DNA of 64,000 nt from Rhodovulum sulfidophilum (GCA_003241785.1 QFPW01000008.1:98894-162893); one strand, 5' to 3'. Shown: positions 25,052-37,179, counted from the first letter of the stretch. Made by a program: numbers and translations. Notes: a model not told the origin generated them from the sequence alone.

Positions 25052-25747
25052 ATGTTCTCCAACACCTTCCCGACCGAGGCGGAGATGGCGCGGCTGTTCG
25101 CGCGGATGCTCTGGGAGATCAAGGCCGTGCATTTCAACGCGGTCCAGCCCTACAAGCTGTCCTCCGGCATGGCGAGCCCGGTCTATATCGACTGCCGCAA
25201 GCTCCTCTCCTATCCCCGGATCCGGAGCGCGGTGATCGACTTCGCCGCGGCGACGGTCGTGCGTGAGGCGGGGTTCGAGCAGTTCGACGTGATCGCGGGC
25301 GGCGAGACCGCCGGGATCCCGCTCGCGGCGCTGCTCGCCGACCGGCTCGGCCTGCCGATGATCTACGTGCGCAAGAAGCCCAAGGGCCACGGCAAGGGCG
25401 CGCAGATCGAGGGCGCCCTGCCCGAGGGCGCGCGCGTGCTGGTGATCGAGGACCTGACCACGGCGGGCGGCAGCCTGATGGGCTTCATCGAGGCGATCCG
25501 CGCCGCGGGCGGCGTGGTCGACCACGGGATCGCGCTCTTCTACTACGACATCTTCCCCGGCGCCCGGGCGGACATGAAGGCGCGGGGTGTAACCCTGCAT
25601 AACATCGCGACCTGGCGCGACGTGCTGGCCGAGGCGCGGGCGCGCAAGCTCTTCGACGAGCGCACCCTCGCCGAGGTCGGAGACTTCCTCGCCGCGCCCC
25701 TCGAATGGTCGGCGGGCCACGGCGGCGTCGCCGCGCTCGACGCCTGA
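25052..25747 (+). CDS. pyrE: Orotate phosphoribosyltransferase
   Basis: Adds phosphoribosyl from PRPP to orotate, giving OMP, the step after dihydroorotate dehydrogenase. 231 residues. PRPP-binding signature VLVIEDLTTAGGS lies at 129-141, with the catalytic-loop lysines YVRKKPKGHGKG at 105-116 and the orotate-side YKLSSGMASPVYIDCRK. ATG 25052 follows AAGGA; an in-frame TTG at 25037 is upstream of that site and rejected. The gene ends at a good terminator. Confidence 0.96.
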   Translation: MFSNTFPTEAEMARLFARMLWEIKAVHFNAVQPYKLSSGMASPVYIDCRKLLSYPRIRSAVIDFAAATVVREAGFEQFDVIAGGETAGIPLAALLADRLGLPMIYVRKKPKGHGKGAQIEGALPEGARVLVIEDLTTAGGSLMGFIEAIRAAGGVVDHGIALFYYDIFPGARADMKARGVTLHNIATWRDVLAEARARKLFDERTLAEVGDFLAAPLEWSAGHGGVAALDA

Positions 25748-25773
25748 TCTTATTTCATGTTTTCAAGTATTAG

Positions 25774-25799
25774 GACGCGTCGACTTCGGCGCGTCTTTT
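25774..25799 (+). terminator. Rho-independent terminator of pyrC-pyrE
   Basis: 6-bp GACGCG/CGCGTC stem with a 10-nt loop followed by TTTTCG, 27 bases past the pyrE stop. Confidence 0.7.
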
Positions 25800-25824
25800 C
25801 GTGTCTGGCGCGGAGACTGACAGC

Positions 25825-25852
25825 TTGATCCGGCCCTGACAATCGACATACT
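25825..25852 (+). promoter_or_regulatory. Promoter of the glycogen operon
   Basis: TTGATC (25825-25830), 16 bases, CATACT (25847-25852), about 110 bases upstream of the glgP ATG. The intervening leader (25860-25970) shows no recognised riboswitch. Confidence 0.5.
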
Positions 25853-25970
25853 CCGATTCAGGCGGAGGGCCGCCGGGGGGAACCGACGCTCGTTCGGACA
25901 GACGGTGCGACAAAGCACCGCGATTGCCGCGGAATATTCAATCGGGCCGGCGGGCCCCGGGGACAGTCAG

Positions 25971-28433
25971 ATGAACCAGCCACAGCAATCCCTCCCATTG
26001 TCCAGAACCCGTTCGAGCGACCCGGAGGACCTAGCCAACGAGATCGTCGAGCGGCTGATGTACCGCATCGGCAAGAACTCCCGCGCGGCGAAGCCCTATG
26101 ACTGGCTCGAGGCGACGATCCTCGTGATCCGCGACCGCGCGATCGAGCGCTGGATGGAGACGACGAGCGACACCTACGCGGCCGGGACCAAGCGGGTCTA
26201 TTATCTCAGCCTCGAATTCCTGATCGGCCGGCTCATGCGCGACGCGGTGAGCAACATGGACCTGCTCGAGCCGATGCGCGCGGCGCTGAAGATCCTGAAG
26301 GTCGACCTCGACCTCGTCGCCGAGCTCGAGGCGGACGCCGCGCTCGGCAACGGCGGCCTCGGCCGGCTCGCGGCCTGTTTCATGGAGAGCATGGCGACCG
26401 TCGGGCTGCCGGCCTACGGCTACGGCATCCGCTACCGCCACGGCCTGTTCCGCCAGAAGATCGTCGACGGCTTCCAGGCCGAGCTGCCCGAGACCTGGCT
26501 CGAGCATGGCAACCCCTGGGAATTCGACCGGCGCGAGGCGGCCTACGAGATCGGCTTCGGCGGGCTCGTCGAATTCCACGAGGCGAACGGCTCGGAGGAG
26601 AAATTCGTCTGGAAGCCGGGCGAGCGGGTGATCGCCACCGCCTATGACACGCCGATCGTCGGCTGGCGCGCGGCGCGGGTGAACACGCTCCGGCTCTGGA
26701 AGGCCGAGCCGCTCGACCCGATCCGGCTCGACGCCTTCAACGCCGGCGACCATTTCGGCTCGCTGATCGAGAGCAACCGCGCCGACGCGCTGACGCGCGT
26801 GCTCTACCCCGCGGACACCTCGCCGGCCGGCCAGGAGCTGCGCCTCAGGCAGGAATATTTCTTCTCCGCCGCCTCGCTCAAGGACATCATCCGGCGCCAC
26901 CAGCAGCAGTACGAGAGCCTCGACAACCTCGGCGAGAAGGTCTCGGTGCAGCTCAACGACACCCACCCGGCGGTCTGCGTGCTGGAGCTGATGCGGCTTC
27001 TGGTCGACGAGCACGGGATGACCTTCAACAAGGCCTGGGCCATCACGCAGCGGACGATCAGCTACACCAACCACACGCTGCTGCCCGAGGCGCTCGAGAG
27101 CTGGCCGGTGCCGCTCTTCGAGCGGATGCTGCCCCGCCACATGCAGATCCTCTACGAGATCAACGCCCGGCTGCTGCGCCAGGCGCGGGTCGAGATGAAG
27201 ATGAACGACGACCAGATCCGCAACATCAGCCTGATCGACGAGGGCGGCGAGCGGCGGGTCCGTATGGGCAACCTCGCCTTCACCGGCGCGCATTCGATCA
27301 ACGGCGTCTCCGCGCTGCACACCGAGCTCATGAAGGAGACGGTCTTCGCCGATCTCCACAAGATGTTCCCGGCGCGGATCAACAACAAGACCAACGGCAT
27401 CACCCCGCGCCGCTGGCTGATGCAGTGCAACCCCGGGCTCTTCTCCCTGATCCGCGAGACGATCGGCGACGAGTTCATGGACGACATCGAGAAGATCCGC
27501 GGCATCGAGAAATTCGCCAAGGATTCCGAGTTCCAGAAGAAGTTCGCCGGGGTGAAGCTCGCCAACAAGGAGCGGCTCGCCGCGCTGGTGCGCGAGCGCA
27601 TGGGCGTGAAGGTCGCCCCCGAGGCGCTCTTCGACATCCAGATCAAGCGCATCCACGAATACAAGCGCCAGCTTCTCAACATCATCGAGGCGGTGGCGCT
27701 CTACGACCAGATCCGCTCGCATCCGGAACAGGACTGGGTACCGCGCGTTAAGTTCTTCGCCGGCAAGGCGGCGCCGACCTACCACAACGCCAAGCTCATC
27801 ATCAAGCTGGCGAACGACGTGGCCCGGGTCATCAACGCCAACCCGTCGGTCCGCGAAGTGCTGAAGGTGGTGTTCGTGCCGAACTACAACGTCAGCCTCG
27901 CGGAGGTCCTCGTCCCCGCCGCCAACCTCAGCGAGCAGATCTCGACCGCCGGGATGGAGGCCTCCGGCACCGGCAACATGAAGTTCGCCCTCAACGGCGC
28001 GCTCACCATCGGCACGATGGACGGCGCCAATGTCGAGATCAGCGAGCAGGTCGGGCTCGACAACATCGTCATCTTCGGCCTGACCGCCGCCGAGGTCGCC
28101 GAGCAGCGGGAGAGCGGCTACAACCCGCGCGAGATCATCGAGAAGTCGCCCGAGCTCAGCCAGGCGCTGTCGGCGATCGCCTCGGGCGTGTTCTCGCCCG
28201 ACGATCCCGACCGCTACAAGGGGCTGATCGGCGGGCTCTACGAGCACGACTGGTTCATGGTCGCGGCGGATTTCGACGCCTACGCGGCCGCGCAGCGCAA
28301 GGTGGACGCGATCTGGAGCGACAGCGCGCTCTGGTGGGAGAAGTCGATCCTGAACACCGCCCGGATGGCCTGGTTCTCCTCGGATCGCACGATCCGGGAA
28401 TACGCCTCGGACATCTGGAAGGTGGAACTCTAG
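25971..28433 (+). CDS. glgP: Glycogen phosphorylase
   Basis: 820-residue GT35 enzyme releasing glucose-1-phosphate from glycogen. PLP is bound by Lys671 in GTGNMKFALNGALTIGTMDG. Other landmarks are VYYLSLEFLIGR, ALGNGGLGRLAACF, QLNDTHPA and KRIHEYKRQL. ATG 25971 has GGGGA eight bases upstream; an in-frame GTG at 25905 is possible but would add a tail not seen in the family. First gene of the six-gene glycogen operon. Confidence 0.97.
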   Translation: MNQPQQSLPLSRTRSSDPEDLANEIVERLMYRIGKNSRAAKPYDWLEATILVIRDRAIERWMETTSDTYAAGTKRVYYLSLEFLIGRLMRDAVSNMDLLEPMRAALKILKVDLDLVAELEADAALGNGGLGRLAACFMESMATVGLPAYGYGIRYRHGLFRQKIVDGFQAELPETWLEHGNPWEFDRREAAYEIGFGGLVEFHEANGSEEKFVWKPGERVIATAYDTPIVGWRAARVNTLRLWKAEPLDPIRLDAFNAGDHFGSLIESNRADALTRVLYPADTSPAGQELRLRQEYFFSAASLKDIIRRHQQQYESLDNLGEKVSVQLNDTHPAVCVLELMRLLVDEHGMTFNKAWAITQRTISYTNHTLLPEALESWPVPLFERMLPRHMQILYEINARLLRQARVEMKMNDDQIRNISLIDEGGERRVRMGNLAFTGAHSINGVSALHTELMKETVFADLHKMFPARINNKTNGITPRRWLMQCNPGLFSLIRETIGDEFMDDIEKIRGIEKFAKDSEFQKKFAGVKLANKERLAALVRERMGVKVAPEALFDIQIKRIHEYKRQLLNIIEAVALYDQIRSHPEQDWVPRVKFFAGKAAPTYHNAKLIIKLANDVARVINANPSVREVLKVVFVPNYNVSLAEVLVPAANLSEQISTAGMEASGTGNMKFALNGALTIGTMDGANVEISEQVGLDNIVIFGLTAAEVAEQRESGYNPREIIEKSPELSQALSAIASGVFSPDDPDRYKGLIGGLYEHDWFMVAADFDAYAAAQRKVDAIWSDSALWWEKSILNTARMAWFSSDRTIREYASDIWKVEL

Positions 28434-28464
28434 AACAGGCGGCCGGCGCGTCGTGCCGGCCACG

Positions 28465-30798
28465 ATGGGGGAAGCGTCTATCGTGGAGACACCGACACCG
28501 CGCGCCGCGTCGAACCGGAAGCGCAACGAGGCCCCGACCCTGCCCCGGGCGGAGATCGAGGCGATCATCGAGGGGCGGCACGGCGATCCCTTCGCCGTGC
28601 TCGGCCCGCACGAGGTCGGCGCCAGGCTCCACAGCCGCGCCTTCGTCGCCGGGGCCGACACGCTCGTGGCGGAAACCCTCGCCGGCGCCCCGGCGGGCGA
28701 GCTCGCCCGGGTGCATCCGGCGGGCTATTTCGAGGGGTTCCTCACGATCCCCGAGCGCCAGCCGCTGCGCTATCGCGCCCGCAACGCGGGCGGCGAATGG
28801 CTGGTGGTCGATCCCTATTCCTTCGGTCCGGTGCTCGGCCCGATGGACGACTACTACATTCGCGAGGGCAGCCATCTCCGGCTCTTCGACAAGATGGGCG
28901 CGCATCCGATCAGCCACGAGGGCGCGGAGGGCGTGCATTTCTCGGTCTGGGCGCCCAACGCGGCGCGGGTCAGCGTCGTCGGCCCGTTCAACTCCTGGGA
29001 CGGGCGGCGCCACGTCATGCGGCTGCGGCGCGACACCGGGATCTGGGAGATCTTCCTGCCCGGCGTCCATTGCGGCGAACCCTACAAATACGAGATCCTC
29101 GGTCCCGACGGCACGCCGCAGCCGCTGAAGGCCGATCCCTTCGCCCGCGCCGCCGAGCTGCGCCCGGCCACCGCCTCGCTGGTCGCGCCCTGGCTCGACC
29201 ACGAATGGGGCGACGCCGCGCATCGCGACTTCTGGGCCAGGGCGGATCCGCGGCGCCAGCCGATCGCGATCTACGAGGTGCATCCCGGCTCGTGGAAGCG
29301 CGGCGCCGACGGCGCCTTCCTGAGCTGGGACGCGCTCGCCGACGAGCTCATCCCCTATGTCGTCGACATGGGCTTCACCCATATCGAATTCCTGCCGATC
29401 AGCGAGCATCCCTACGACCCGTCATGGGGTTACCAGACCACCGGACTCTACGCGCCCTCCTCGCGGTTCGGACCGCCGGAGGGGTTCGCGCGTTTCGTCG
29501 ACGGGGCGCATCGCGCCGGGATCGGCGTCCTCCTCGACTGGGTGCCGGCGCATTTCCCGACCGACGCGCACGGGCTCGCGCATTTCGACGGCACCGCGCT
29601 CTACGAGCACGCCGACCCGCGCCAGGGCTTCCATCCCGACTGGAACACCGCGATCTACAATTTCGGGCGGCAGGAGGTCTCGGCCTATCTCGTCAACAAC
29701 GCGCTCTACTGGTCCGAGGTGTTCCACGTCGACGGCCTCCGCGTCGACGCCGTGGCCTCGATGCTCTACCTCGACTACTCGCGCCGCGCGGGCGAATGGA
29801 TCCCGAACCGCCTCGGCGGCCGCGAGAACCTCGAGGCGGTCGAATTCCTGCGCGCCACCAACAAGGCGGTCTACGGCAGCCATCCCGGCACGATCACCAT
29901 CGCCGAGGAGAGCACGAGCTGGCCGAAGGTCTCCGCCCCGGTGCACGAGGGCGGGCTCGGCTTCGGGTTCAAGTGGAGCATGGGCTTCATGCACGACTCG
30001 CTGCGCTACTTCCAGCGCGACCCGGTCTATCGCGGCTTCCACCACAACGACCTGACCTTCGGGATGCTCTACGCCTATTCCGAGAATTACGTGCTGCCGA
30101 TCAGCCATGACGAGGTGGTGCACGGCAAGGGCAGCCTGCTCGGCAAGATGCCCGGCGACCCTTGGCAGAAGTTCGCGAACCTGCGAGCCTACCTCGCCTA
30201 TATGTGGGCCTACCCGGGCAAGAAGCTCTTGTTCATGGGCCAGGAATTCGGTCAGGGGGCGGAATGGGCGGAATCGCGCGGGCTCGACTGGTGGCAGCTC
30301 GACCTCGCGGAGCATCGCGGCGTGCAGAGCCTCGTCCGCGACCTCAACGCCGCCTATCGCGGCAAGCCCGCGATGCACGCGCGCGACTGCGAGGGCGAGG
30401 GCTTCCGCTGGCTGATCCCGGACGATTCGCGCAATTCGGTCTACGCTTGGGTCAGGATGGCGCCGGGCGAGAACACGGTCGCGGTCATCTGCAACCTGAC
30501 GCCGGCGATGCACGACCATTACCGCGTTCCCCTGCCGCTGGCCGGGCGCTGGCGCGAGATCATCAACACCGACGCGGGCGACTACGGCGGCACGGGCAAG
30601 GGCAACCTGGGCGGCGTGGACGCGTTGGAGGACGCCGAGGGCATCGGCGCGCGCATGATCCTGCCGCCGCTCTCGGTGCTCTGGCTCGAGCACGCGCCGG
30701 AGGAACGGGCGTCCGGGGCCAAGGCGCCCGGGGCGGCCCGGCCGGAGACACGGGCCAAGGCCGCGCCGAGACGCGCGGCGCGGCGGTCCGCGAAATGA
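28465..30798 (+). CDS. glgB: 1,4-alpha-glucan branching enzyme
   Basis: Introduces alpha-1,6 branches into glycogen (GH13). N-terminal CBM48-type modules are followed by the (beta/alpha)8 domain with nucleophile Asp428 in DGLRVDAVAS, the general acid Glu in TIAEESTSW and the HDEVVHGKGS loop. An extra basic Ala/Lys/Arg tail of about 30 residues (KAAPRRAARRSAK end) follows the normal C-terminus. The start is uncertain: ATG 28465 is used here, while GTG 28483 follows a GGGGGA like that of the next gene. Confidence 0.95.
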   Translation: MGEASIVETPTPRAASNRKRNEAPTLPRAEIEAIIEGRHGDPFAVLGPHEVGARLHSRAFVAGADTLVAETLAGAPAGELARVHPAGYFEGFLTIPERQPLRYRARNAGGEWLVVDPYSFGPVLGPMDDYYIREGSHLRLFDKMGAHPISHEGAEGVHFSVWAPNAARVSVVGPFNSWDGRRHVMRLRRDTGIWEIFLPGVHCGEPYKYEILGPDGTPQPLKADPFARAAELRPATASLVAPWLDHEWGDAAHRDFWARADPRRQPIAIYEVHPGSWKRGADGAFLSWDALADELIPYVVDMGFTHIEFLPISEHPYDPSWGYQTTGLYAPSSRFGPPEGFARFVDGAHRAGIGVLLDWVPAHFPTDAHGLAHFDGTALYEHADPRQGFHPDWNTAIYNFGRQEVSAYLVNNALYWSEVFHVDGLRVDAVASMLYLDYSRRAGEWIPNRLGGRENLEAVEFLRATNKAVYGSHPGTITIAEESTSWPKVSAPVHEGGLGFGFKWSMGFMHDSLRYFQRDPVYRGFHHNDLTFGMLYAYSENYVLPISHDEVVHGKGSLLGKMPGDPWQKFANLRAYLAYMWAYPGKKLLFMGQEFGQGAEWAESRGLDWWQLDLAEHRGVQSLVRDLNAAYRGKPAMHARDCEGEGFRWLIPDDSRNSVYAWVRMAPGENTVAVICNLTPAMHDHYRVPLPLAGRWREIINTDAGDYGGTGKGNLGGVDALEDAEGIGARMILPPLSVLWLEHAPEERASGAKAPGAARPETRAKAAPRRAARRSAK

Positions 30799-30816
30799 GA
30801 CGAACGGGGGGACATC

Positions 30817-32076
30817 GTGGTTGAGAAGAGAACGCAGCCGCTGGCCAGGGACGCGATGGCCTACGTCTTGGCGGGCGGGCGCGGCAGCCGGCTGAAGGAG
30901 CTGACCGACCGGCGCGCGAAGCCCGCCGTCTATTTCGGCGGCAAGGCGCGGATCATCGATTTCGCGCTCTCGAACGCGCTCAATTCCGGCATCCGCCGCA
31001 TGGGCGTGGCGACGCAGTACAAGGCGCACAGCCTGATCCGCCACCTGCAGCGCGGCTGGAACTTCCTGCGGACCGAGCGCAACGAGAGCTTCGACATCCT
31101 GCCCGCCAGCCAGCGCGTCAGCGAGACGCAGTGGTACGAAGGCACCGCCGACGCGGTCTATCAGAACATGGACATCATCGTGGACTACCATCCGGAGTTC
31201 ATGGTGATCCTCGCCGGCGACCATATCTACAAGATGGACTACGAGGTGATGCTGCGGCAGCACGTCGACTCGGGCGCCGACGTGACGATCGGCTGTCTCG
31301 AGGTGCCGCGGATGGAGGCGACCGGCTTCGGCGTGATGCATGTCGACGACCAGGACACCGTCACCGCCTTCATCGAGAAGCCCGCCGACCCGCCGGGCAT
31401 CCCGGGCCAGCCCGACATGGCGCTGGCCTCGATGGGCATCTATGTCTTCAACACCACCTTCCTGATGGACCTGCTCCGGCGCGACGCCGCCGATCCCAAT
31501 TCCAGCCGGGACTTCGGCAAGGACATTATCCCCTATATCGTCGCCAACGGCAAAGCCGTGGCGCACCGCTTCTCGAGCTCCTGCGTGCGCTCGAGCCTGG
31601 AGGCGAGCGCCTACTGGCGCGACGTCGGCACGGTCGATGCCTACTGGGAAGCGAACATCGACCTCACCGACGTGATCCCGGAGCTCGACCTCTACGAGCG
31701 GAACTGGCCGATCTGGACCTATGCCGAGATCACGCCGCCGGCGAAATTCGTCCATGACGAGGACGGCCGCCGCGGCTCGGCGGTGAGCTCGCTGGTCTCG
31801 GGCGACTGCATCGTCTCGGGCGCCACGCTGCGGCGCAGCCTGCTCTTCACCGGCACCCGGGTGCATTCCTTCGCCAGCCTCGAGGAGGCGGTGATCCTGC
31901 CCGAATGCGACATCGGCCGGAACGCGCGGCTCCGCAAGGTCGTGGTCGACCGCGGCGTGCGCATCCCCGACGGCCTCGTCGTCGGCGAGGATCCGGTCTT
32001 CGACGCCAGGCGCTTCCGGCGCAGCGAAGGCGGCGTCTGCCTGATCACCCAGCCGATGCTCGACAAGCTCGGTTGA
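30817..32076 (+). CDS. glgC: Glucose-1-phosphate adenylyltransferase
   Basis: Makes ADP-glucose, the committed and allosterically regulated step of glycogen synthesis. 419 residues from GTG 30817, with GGGGGGAC five bases upstream. It has the nucleotide-binding VLAGGRGSRLKELT, the activator-site-like RRAKPAVYFGGK and RIIDFALSN, the substrate loop IEKP and a C-terminal left-handed beta-helix of hexapeptide repeats. Eighteen bases after glgB. Confidence 0.97.
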   Translation: MVEKRTQPLARDAMAYVLAGGRGSRLKELTDRRAKPAVYFGGKARIIDFALSNALNSGIRRMGVATQYKAHSLIRHLQRGWNFLRTERNESFDILPASQRVSETQWYEGTADAVYQNMDIIVDYHPEFMVILAGDHIYKMDYEVMLRQHVDSGADVTIGCLEVPRMEATGFGVMHVDDQDTVTAFIEKPADPPGIPGQPDMALASMGIYVFNTTFLMDLLRRDAADPNSSRDFGKDIIPYIVANGKAVAHRFSSSCVRSSLEASAYWRDVGTVDAYWEANIDLTDVIPELDLYERNWPIWTYAEITPPAKFVHDEDGRRGSAVSSLVSGDCIVSGATLRRSLLFTGTRVHSFASLEEAVILPECDIGRNARLRKVVVDRGVRIPDGLVVGEDPVFDARRFRRSEGGVCLITQPMLDKLG

Positions 32077-32105
32077 GCCCGGCCCCGAAGATGAAGACCA
32101 CCGGC

Positions 32106-33559
<1,454 letters not shown>

Positions 33560-33563
<4 letters not shown>

Positions 33564-35188
33564 TTACGACAGTACCCACCACGCCCTACGACGATCAGAA
33601 GCCGGGAACCTCCGGGCTCCGCAAGAAGGTGCCCCACTTCCAGAAGCCGAACTACGTCGAGAACTTCATCCAGTCGATCTTCGACAGCCTCGAAGGCTTT
33701 CAGGGCCAGATGCTGGTGATCGGCGGCGACGGGCGGTTCTTCAACCGCGAGGTGATCCAGATCGCGCTCCGCATGGCCGCCGCCGCCGGGTTCGGCAAGG
33801 CGATGGTCGGCCAGGGCGGCATCCTCTCGACCCCCGCCGCCTCGAACGTGATCCGCAAATACGGCGCCTTCGGCGGGATCATCCTCTCGGCGAGCCACAA
33901 CCCGGGCGGTCCGACCGAGGATTTCGGGATCAAGTACAATGCGTCGAACGGCGGACCGGCGCCCGAGAAGGTGACCGACCTCATCTTCGAGAAGACGAAG
34001 ACCATCTCCGAATACAGGATCCTGGACGCGCCGGACCTCGACCTCGACGCGCTCGGGACCTTCGATCTCGGCGGCATGACGGTCGAGGTGATCGACCCGG
34101 TCGTGGACTACGCCGAGCTCATGGAATCGCTGTTCGACTTCCCGGCGCTCAAGGCGATGTTCGCGGACGGGTTCACGATGTCGATGGATTCGATGTCCGC
34201 CGTCACCGGACCCTATGCGAAGGAAATCCTCGAGAACCGGCTGGGCGCCGCGCCCGGCACGGTGAAGAACGCGACCCCCCTGCCCGATTTCGGCGGCCAT
34301 CATCCCGACCCGAACCTCGTGCATGCGAAGGAGCTTTACGACCTGATGATGAGCGCGGAGGCACCCGATTTCGGCGCGGCCTCGGACGGCGACGGCGACC
34401 GCAACCTCATCATCGGCAAGGGGATCTTCATCTCGCCCTCCGACAGCCTCGCGATGCTGGCCGCGAACGCGCATCTCGCGCCCGGCTACGCCGCCGGCCT
34501 CGCCGGGATCGCGCGCTCGATGCCGACCAGCGGCGCGGCGGATCGCGTGGCGGCGAAGCTCGGGATCGGCATCTACGAGACGCCGACGGGGTGGAAGTTC
34601 TTCGGCAACCTGCTCGACGCCGGGATGGCGACGATCTGCGGCGAGGAGAGCGCCGGCACCGGCTCGAACCACGTGCGCGAGAAGGACGGGCTCTGGGCGG
34701 TGCTGCTCTGGCTCAACATCCTCGCGGTCAGGAAGGAACCCGCGAAGGCGATCGCCGAGGCGCATTGGAAGGAATACGGGCGCAACTACTACGCCCGCCA
34801 CGATTACGAGGGGATCGATTCGGACGCGGCGAACGGGCTGATGGAGGCGCTCCGCGCCAGGCTCGCCGACCTGCTGGGAACCGAGCTCGCCGGGCTCACC
34901 GTCGCGGCGGCGGATGATTTCGCCTATCTCGACCCGGTCGACGGCTCGACCAGCGCGAAACAGGGCATCCGGGTGATGTTCGAGGGCGGCAGCCGCGTCG
35001 TCTTCCGCCTCTCGGGCACCGGCACCTCGGGCGCCACGCTCCGCGTCTATATCGAGCGCTACGAGGACGACCCGGCGAAGCTCGGCGAGGAGACCCAGGT
35101 GGCGCTCGCCGATCTCATCGCCGCCGCCGAGGAGGTCGCGGATATCTCGACCCGAACCGGCCGCTCCGAACCGGACGTGATCACCTGA
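33560..35188 (+). CDS. pgm: Phosphoglucomutase (alpha-D-glucose specific)
   Basis: 542-residue mutase linking glucose-1-phosphate from GlgP or for GlgC with glucose-6-phosphate. The phosphoserine is Ser112 in LSASHNPGGPTEDFG, the metal loop is DGDGDR at 276-281, the sugar loop is GEESAG and the C-terminal phosphate site is RLSGTGTSGATLR. Length matches the E. coli Pgm type. It overlaps glgA by four bases and glgX follows after five, so it is embedded in the operon. Confidence 0.97.
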
Positions 35189-35193
35189 GCGGC

Positions 35194-37179
35194 GTGGTCG
35201 CCGCCGATCCGCCGGAGGGGATCCGCTTCGGCGCGGAGCCCCTGCTCGCGGGCACCCGGTTCACCGTCTGGTCGGCCTCGGCCGACCGGATCTGGGTCTG
35301 CGTCTTCGACACCGAGACCGGCGCCGAGCGCGACCGGGTGGCGATGACGCGCAACGCCGGCGGCATCCATTCCGCGGTCGTGCCCAACGTCGGCCCCGGC
35401 GCGCTCTACGGCTTGCGCGCCGATGGCCCGTTCGATCCGGCGGCGGGCTTCTGGTTCGACCCGGCGAAGCTGCTGCTCGACCCCTACGCCCAGGAGATCG
35501 ACCGGCCCTTCGCCTATGATCCCCTGCTCGCGAGCCCGCGCGCGGCCGAGGTCGACACCGCCGAGCTGATGCCGAAGGCGATCGTGCCCGGCGCCCGCCG
35601 CGCGGTCCGGCGCGCGCCGCCGGTGCTGCGGCCGGGCGGGCTCGTCTACGAGCTCTCGGTGCGCGGCTTCACCATGCTGCATCCGGAGGTGCCGGAGGCA
35701 ATCCGGGGCACGGTCGCGGCCCTCGCCCATCCCGCGGTGCTCGCGCATCTGAAAAAGCTCGGCGTCGACGCGGTCGAGCTGATGCCGATCACCGCCTGGA
35801 TCGACGAGCGCCATCTCGGCCCGCTCGGCCTCACCAACAGCTGGGGCTATAACCCGGTCGGCATGATGGCGCTCGATCCCCGGCTCTGCCCGGGCGGCGT
35901 CGCCGAGCTGCGCGCCACGGTGGCGGCGCTGCGCAAGGCGCGGATCGGCGTCCTGCTCGATCTCGTCTTCAACCACACCGGCGAAAGCGACGCCTTCGGC
36001 CCGACGCTCAGCCTGCGCGGGCTCGACGCGCGCGCCTATTTCCGGACCGGGCCGCAGGGCCAGCTCATCAACGACACCGGCACCGGCAACACGCTCGCCT
36101 GCGATCATCCCGCGATGCGCCGCCTCGTGCTCGATTCGCTGCGGCATTTCGTGACCCAGGCCGGGGTCGACGGCTTCCGCTTCGACCTCGCGCCGATCCT
36201 CGGACGCACGGCGGCGGGGTTCGATCCCCGGGCCCGGCTGCTCGCGGACATCGTGGCCGATCCGGTGCTCGCCGACCGGGTGCTGATCGCCGAGCCCTGG
36301 GACATCGGGCCCGGCGGCTACCAGCTCGGCAACTTCCCGGCGCCCTTCCTCGAATGGAGCGACGGCTTCCGCGACCGGGCGCGGCGGTTCTGGCGCGGCG
36401 ACGCGCATGTGCTCGGATCCTTCGCGACCGCGCTCGCCGGCTCGAGCGACACCTTCGGTCCCGAGCGCACGCGCGTGGTCAACTTCATCGCCGCGCATGA
36501 CGGGTTCAGCCTCGCCGACCTCACCGCCTATTCGCACAAGCACAACGTGGCGAACGGCGAGGAGAACCGCGACGGCCACGACGAGAACCTGAGCTGGAAC
36601 AACGGCGTCGAGGGGCCGACCGTGGACGCGGGCATCCGCGCCGCGCGCGACCGCGACGTCCGCGCCCTGCTCGCGACGCTGTTCGCGGCGCGGGGCACCA
36701 TCATGCTGACGGCGGGCGACGAATTCGGCCGGACGCAGGACGGCAACAACAACGCCTACGCGCAGGACAATGCGATCACCTGGCTCGACTGGGAGGGGCG
36801 CGACCGCGCGCTCGAGGACTACGCGGCCGCGCTTTCGAAGCTGCGGCGCGCGCATCCCCGGCTCTCCGATCCGCGGCTCCTGACCGGCGCCGCCGGTCCG
36901 GACGGCATCCCCGACGTGGCCTGGCTGGCGCCGGATGGCGGCGAGATGACGGCGGCGCGATGGGAAGATCCCGAAGCGCCGGCCTTCGCCATGGTGCTCG
37001 GCGCGACGGCGCCGGGCGCGAAGCGCGCGGGCCGGCTCGCGGTCCTGTTCAACCGCGGCGCGGAGGAAGTGAGCTTCGACCTGCCCGCCCGCGCCGGCTA
37101 TGCCTGGACCGAGGCGCCCGCGGCGGTCGCCGGCCGGACGGTCCGCTTCGTAGAGGAAAAGCCGGCGAAGCGCGGATGA
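35194..37179 (+). CDS. glgX: Glycogen debranching enzyme GlgX
   Basis: 661-residue GH13 isoamylase-type enzyme cutting alpha-1,6 links in phosphorylase-limit glycogen. It has an N-terminal CBM48 (GTRFTVWSASADRIWVCVFD), LDLVFNHTGE, nucleophile Asp331 in VDGFRFDLA, acid Glu367 in LIAEPWD, and NFIAAHDGFSLADL. The start is GTG 35194 with a weak ribosome-binding site, five bases after pgm, so coupling is likely. Last gene of the operon; a repeat-rich gap follows. Confidence 0.95.
   Translation: MVAADPPEGIRFGAEPLLAGTRFTVWSASADRIWVCVFDTETGAERDRVAMTRNAGGIHSAVVPNVGPGALYGLRADGPFDPAAGFWFDPAKLLLDPYAQEIDRPFAYDPLLASPRAAEVDTAELMPKAIVPGARRAVRRAPPVLRPGGLVYELSVRGFTMLHPEVPEAIRGTVAALAHPAVLAHLKKLGVDAVELMPITAWIDERHLGPLGLTNSWGYNPVGMMALDPRLCPGGVAELRATVAALRKARIGVLLDLVFNHTGESDAFGPTLSLRGLDARAYFRTGPQGQLINDTGTGNTLACDHPAMRRLVLDSLRHFVTQAGVDGFRFDLAPILGRTAAGFDPRARLLADIVADPVLADRVLIAEPWDIGPGGYQLGNFPAPFLEWSDGFRDRARRFWRGDAHVLGSFATALAGSSDTFGPERTRVVNFIAAHDGFSLADLTAYSHKHNVANGEENRDGHDENLSWNNGVEGPTVDAGIRAARDRDVRALLATLFAARGTIMLTAGDEFGRTQDGNNNAYAQDNAITWLDWEGRDRALEDYAAALSKLRRAHPRLSDPRLLTGAAGPDGIPDVAWLAPDGGEMTAARWEDPEAPAFAMVLGATAPGAKRAGRLAVLFNRGAEEVSFDLPARAGYAWTEAPAAVAGRTVRFVEEKPAKRG

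Noticed and set aside
26031..28661. 876-codon minus-strand open frame across the glycogen operon
   Set aside because: Antisense shadow of glgP and the start of glgB; no family motifs and no ribosome-binding site.
29422..31866. 814-codon minus-strand open frame
   Set aside because: Antisense shadow of glgB and glgC.
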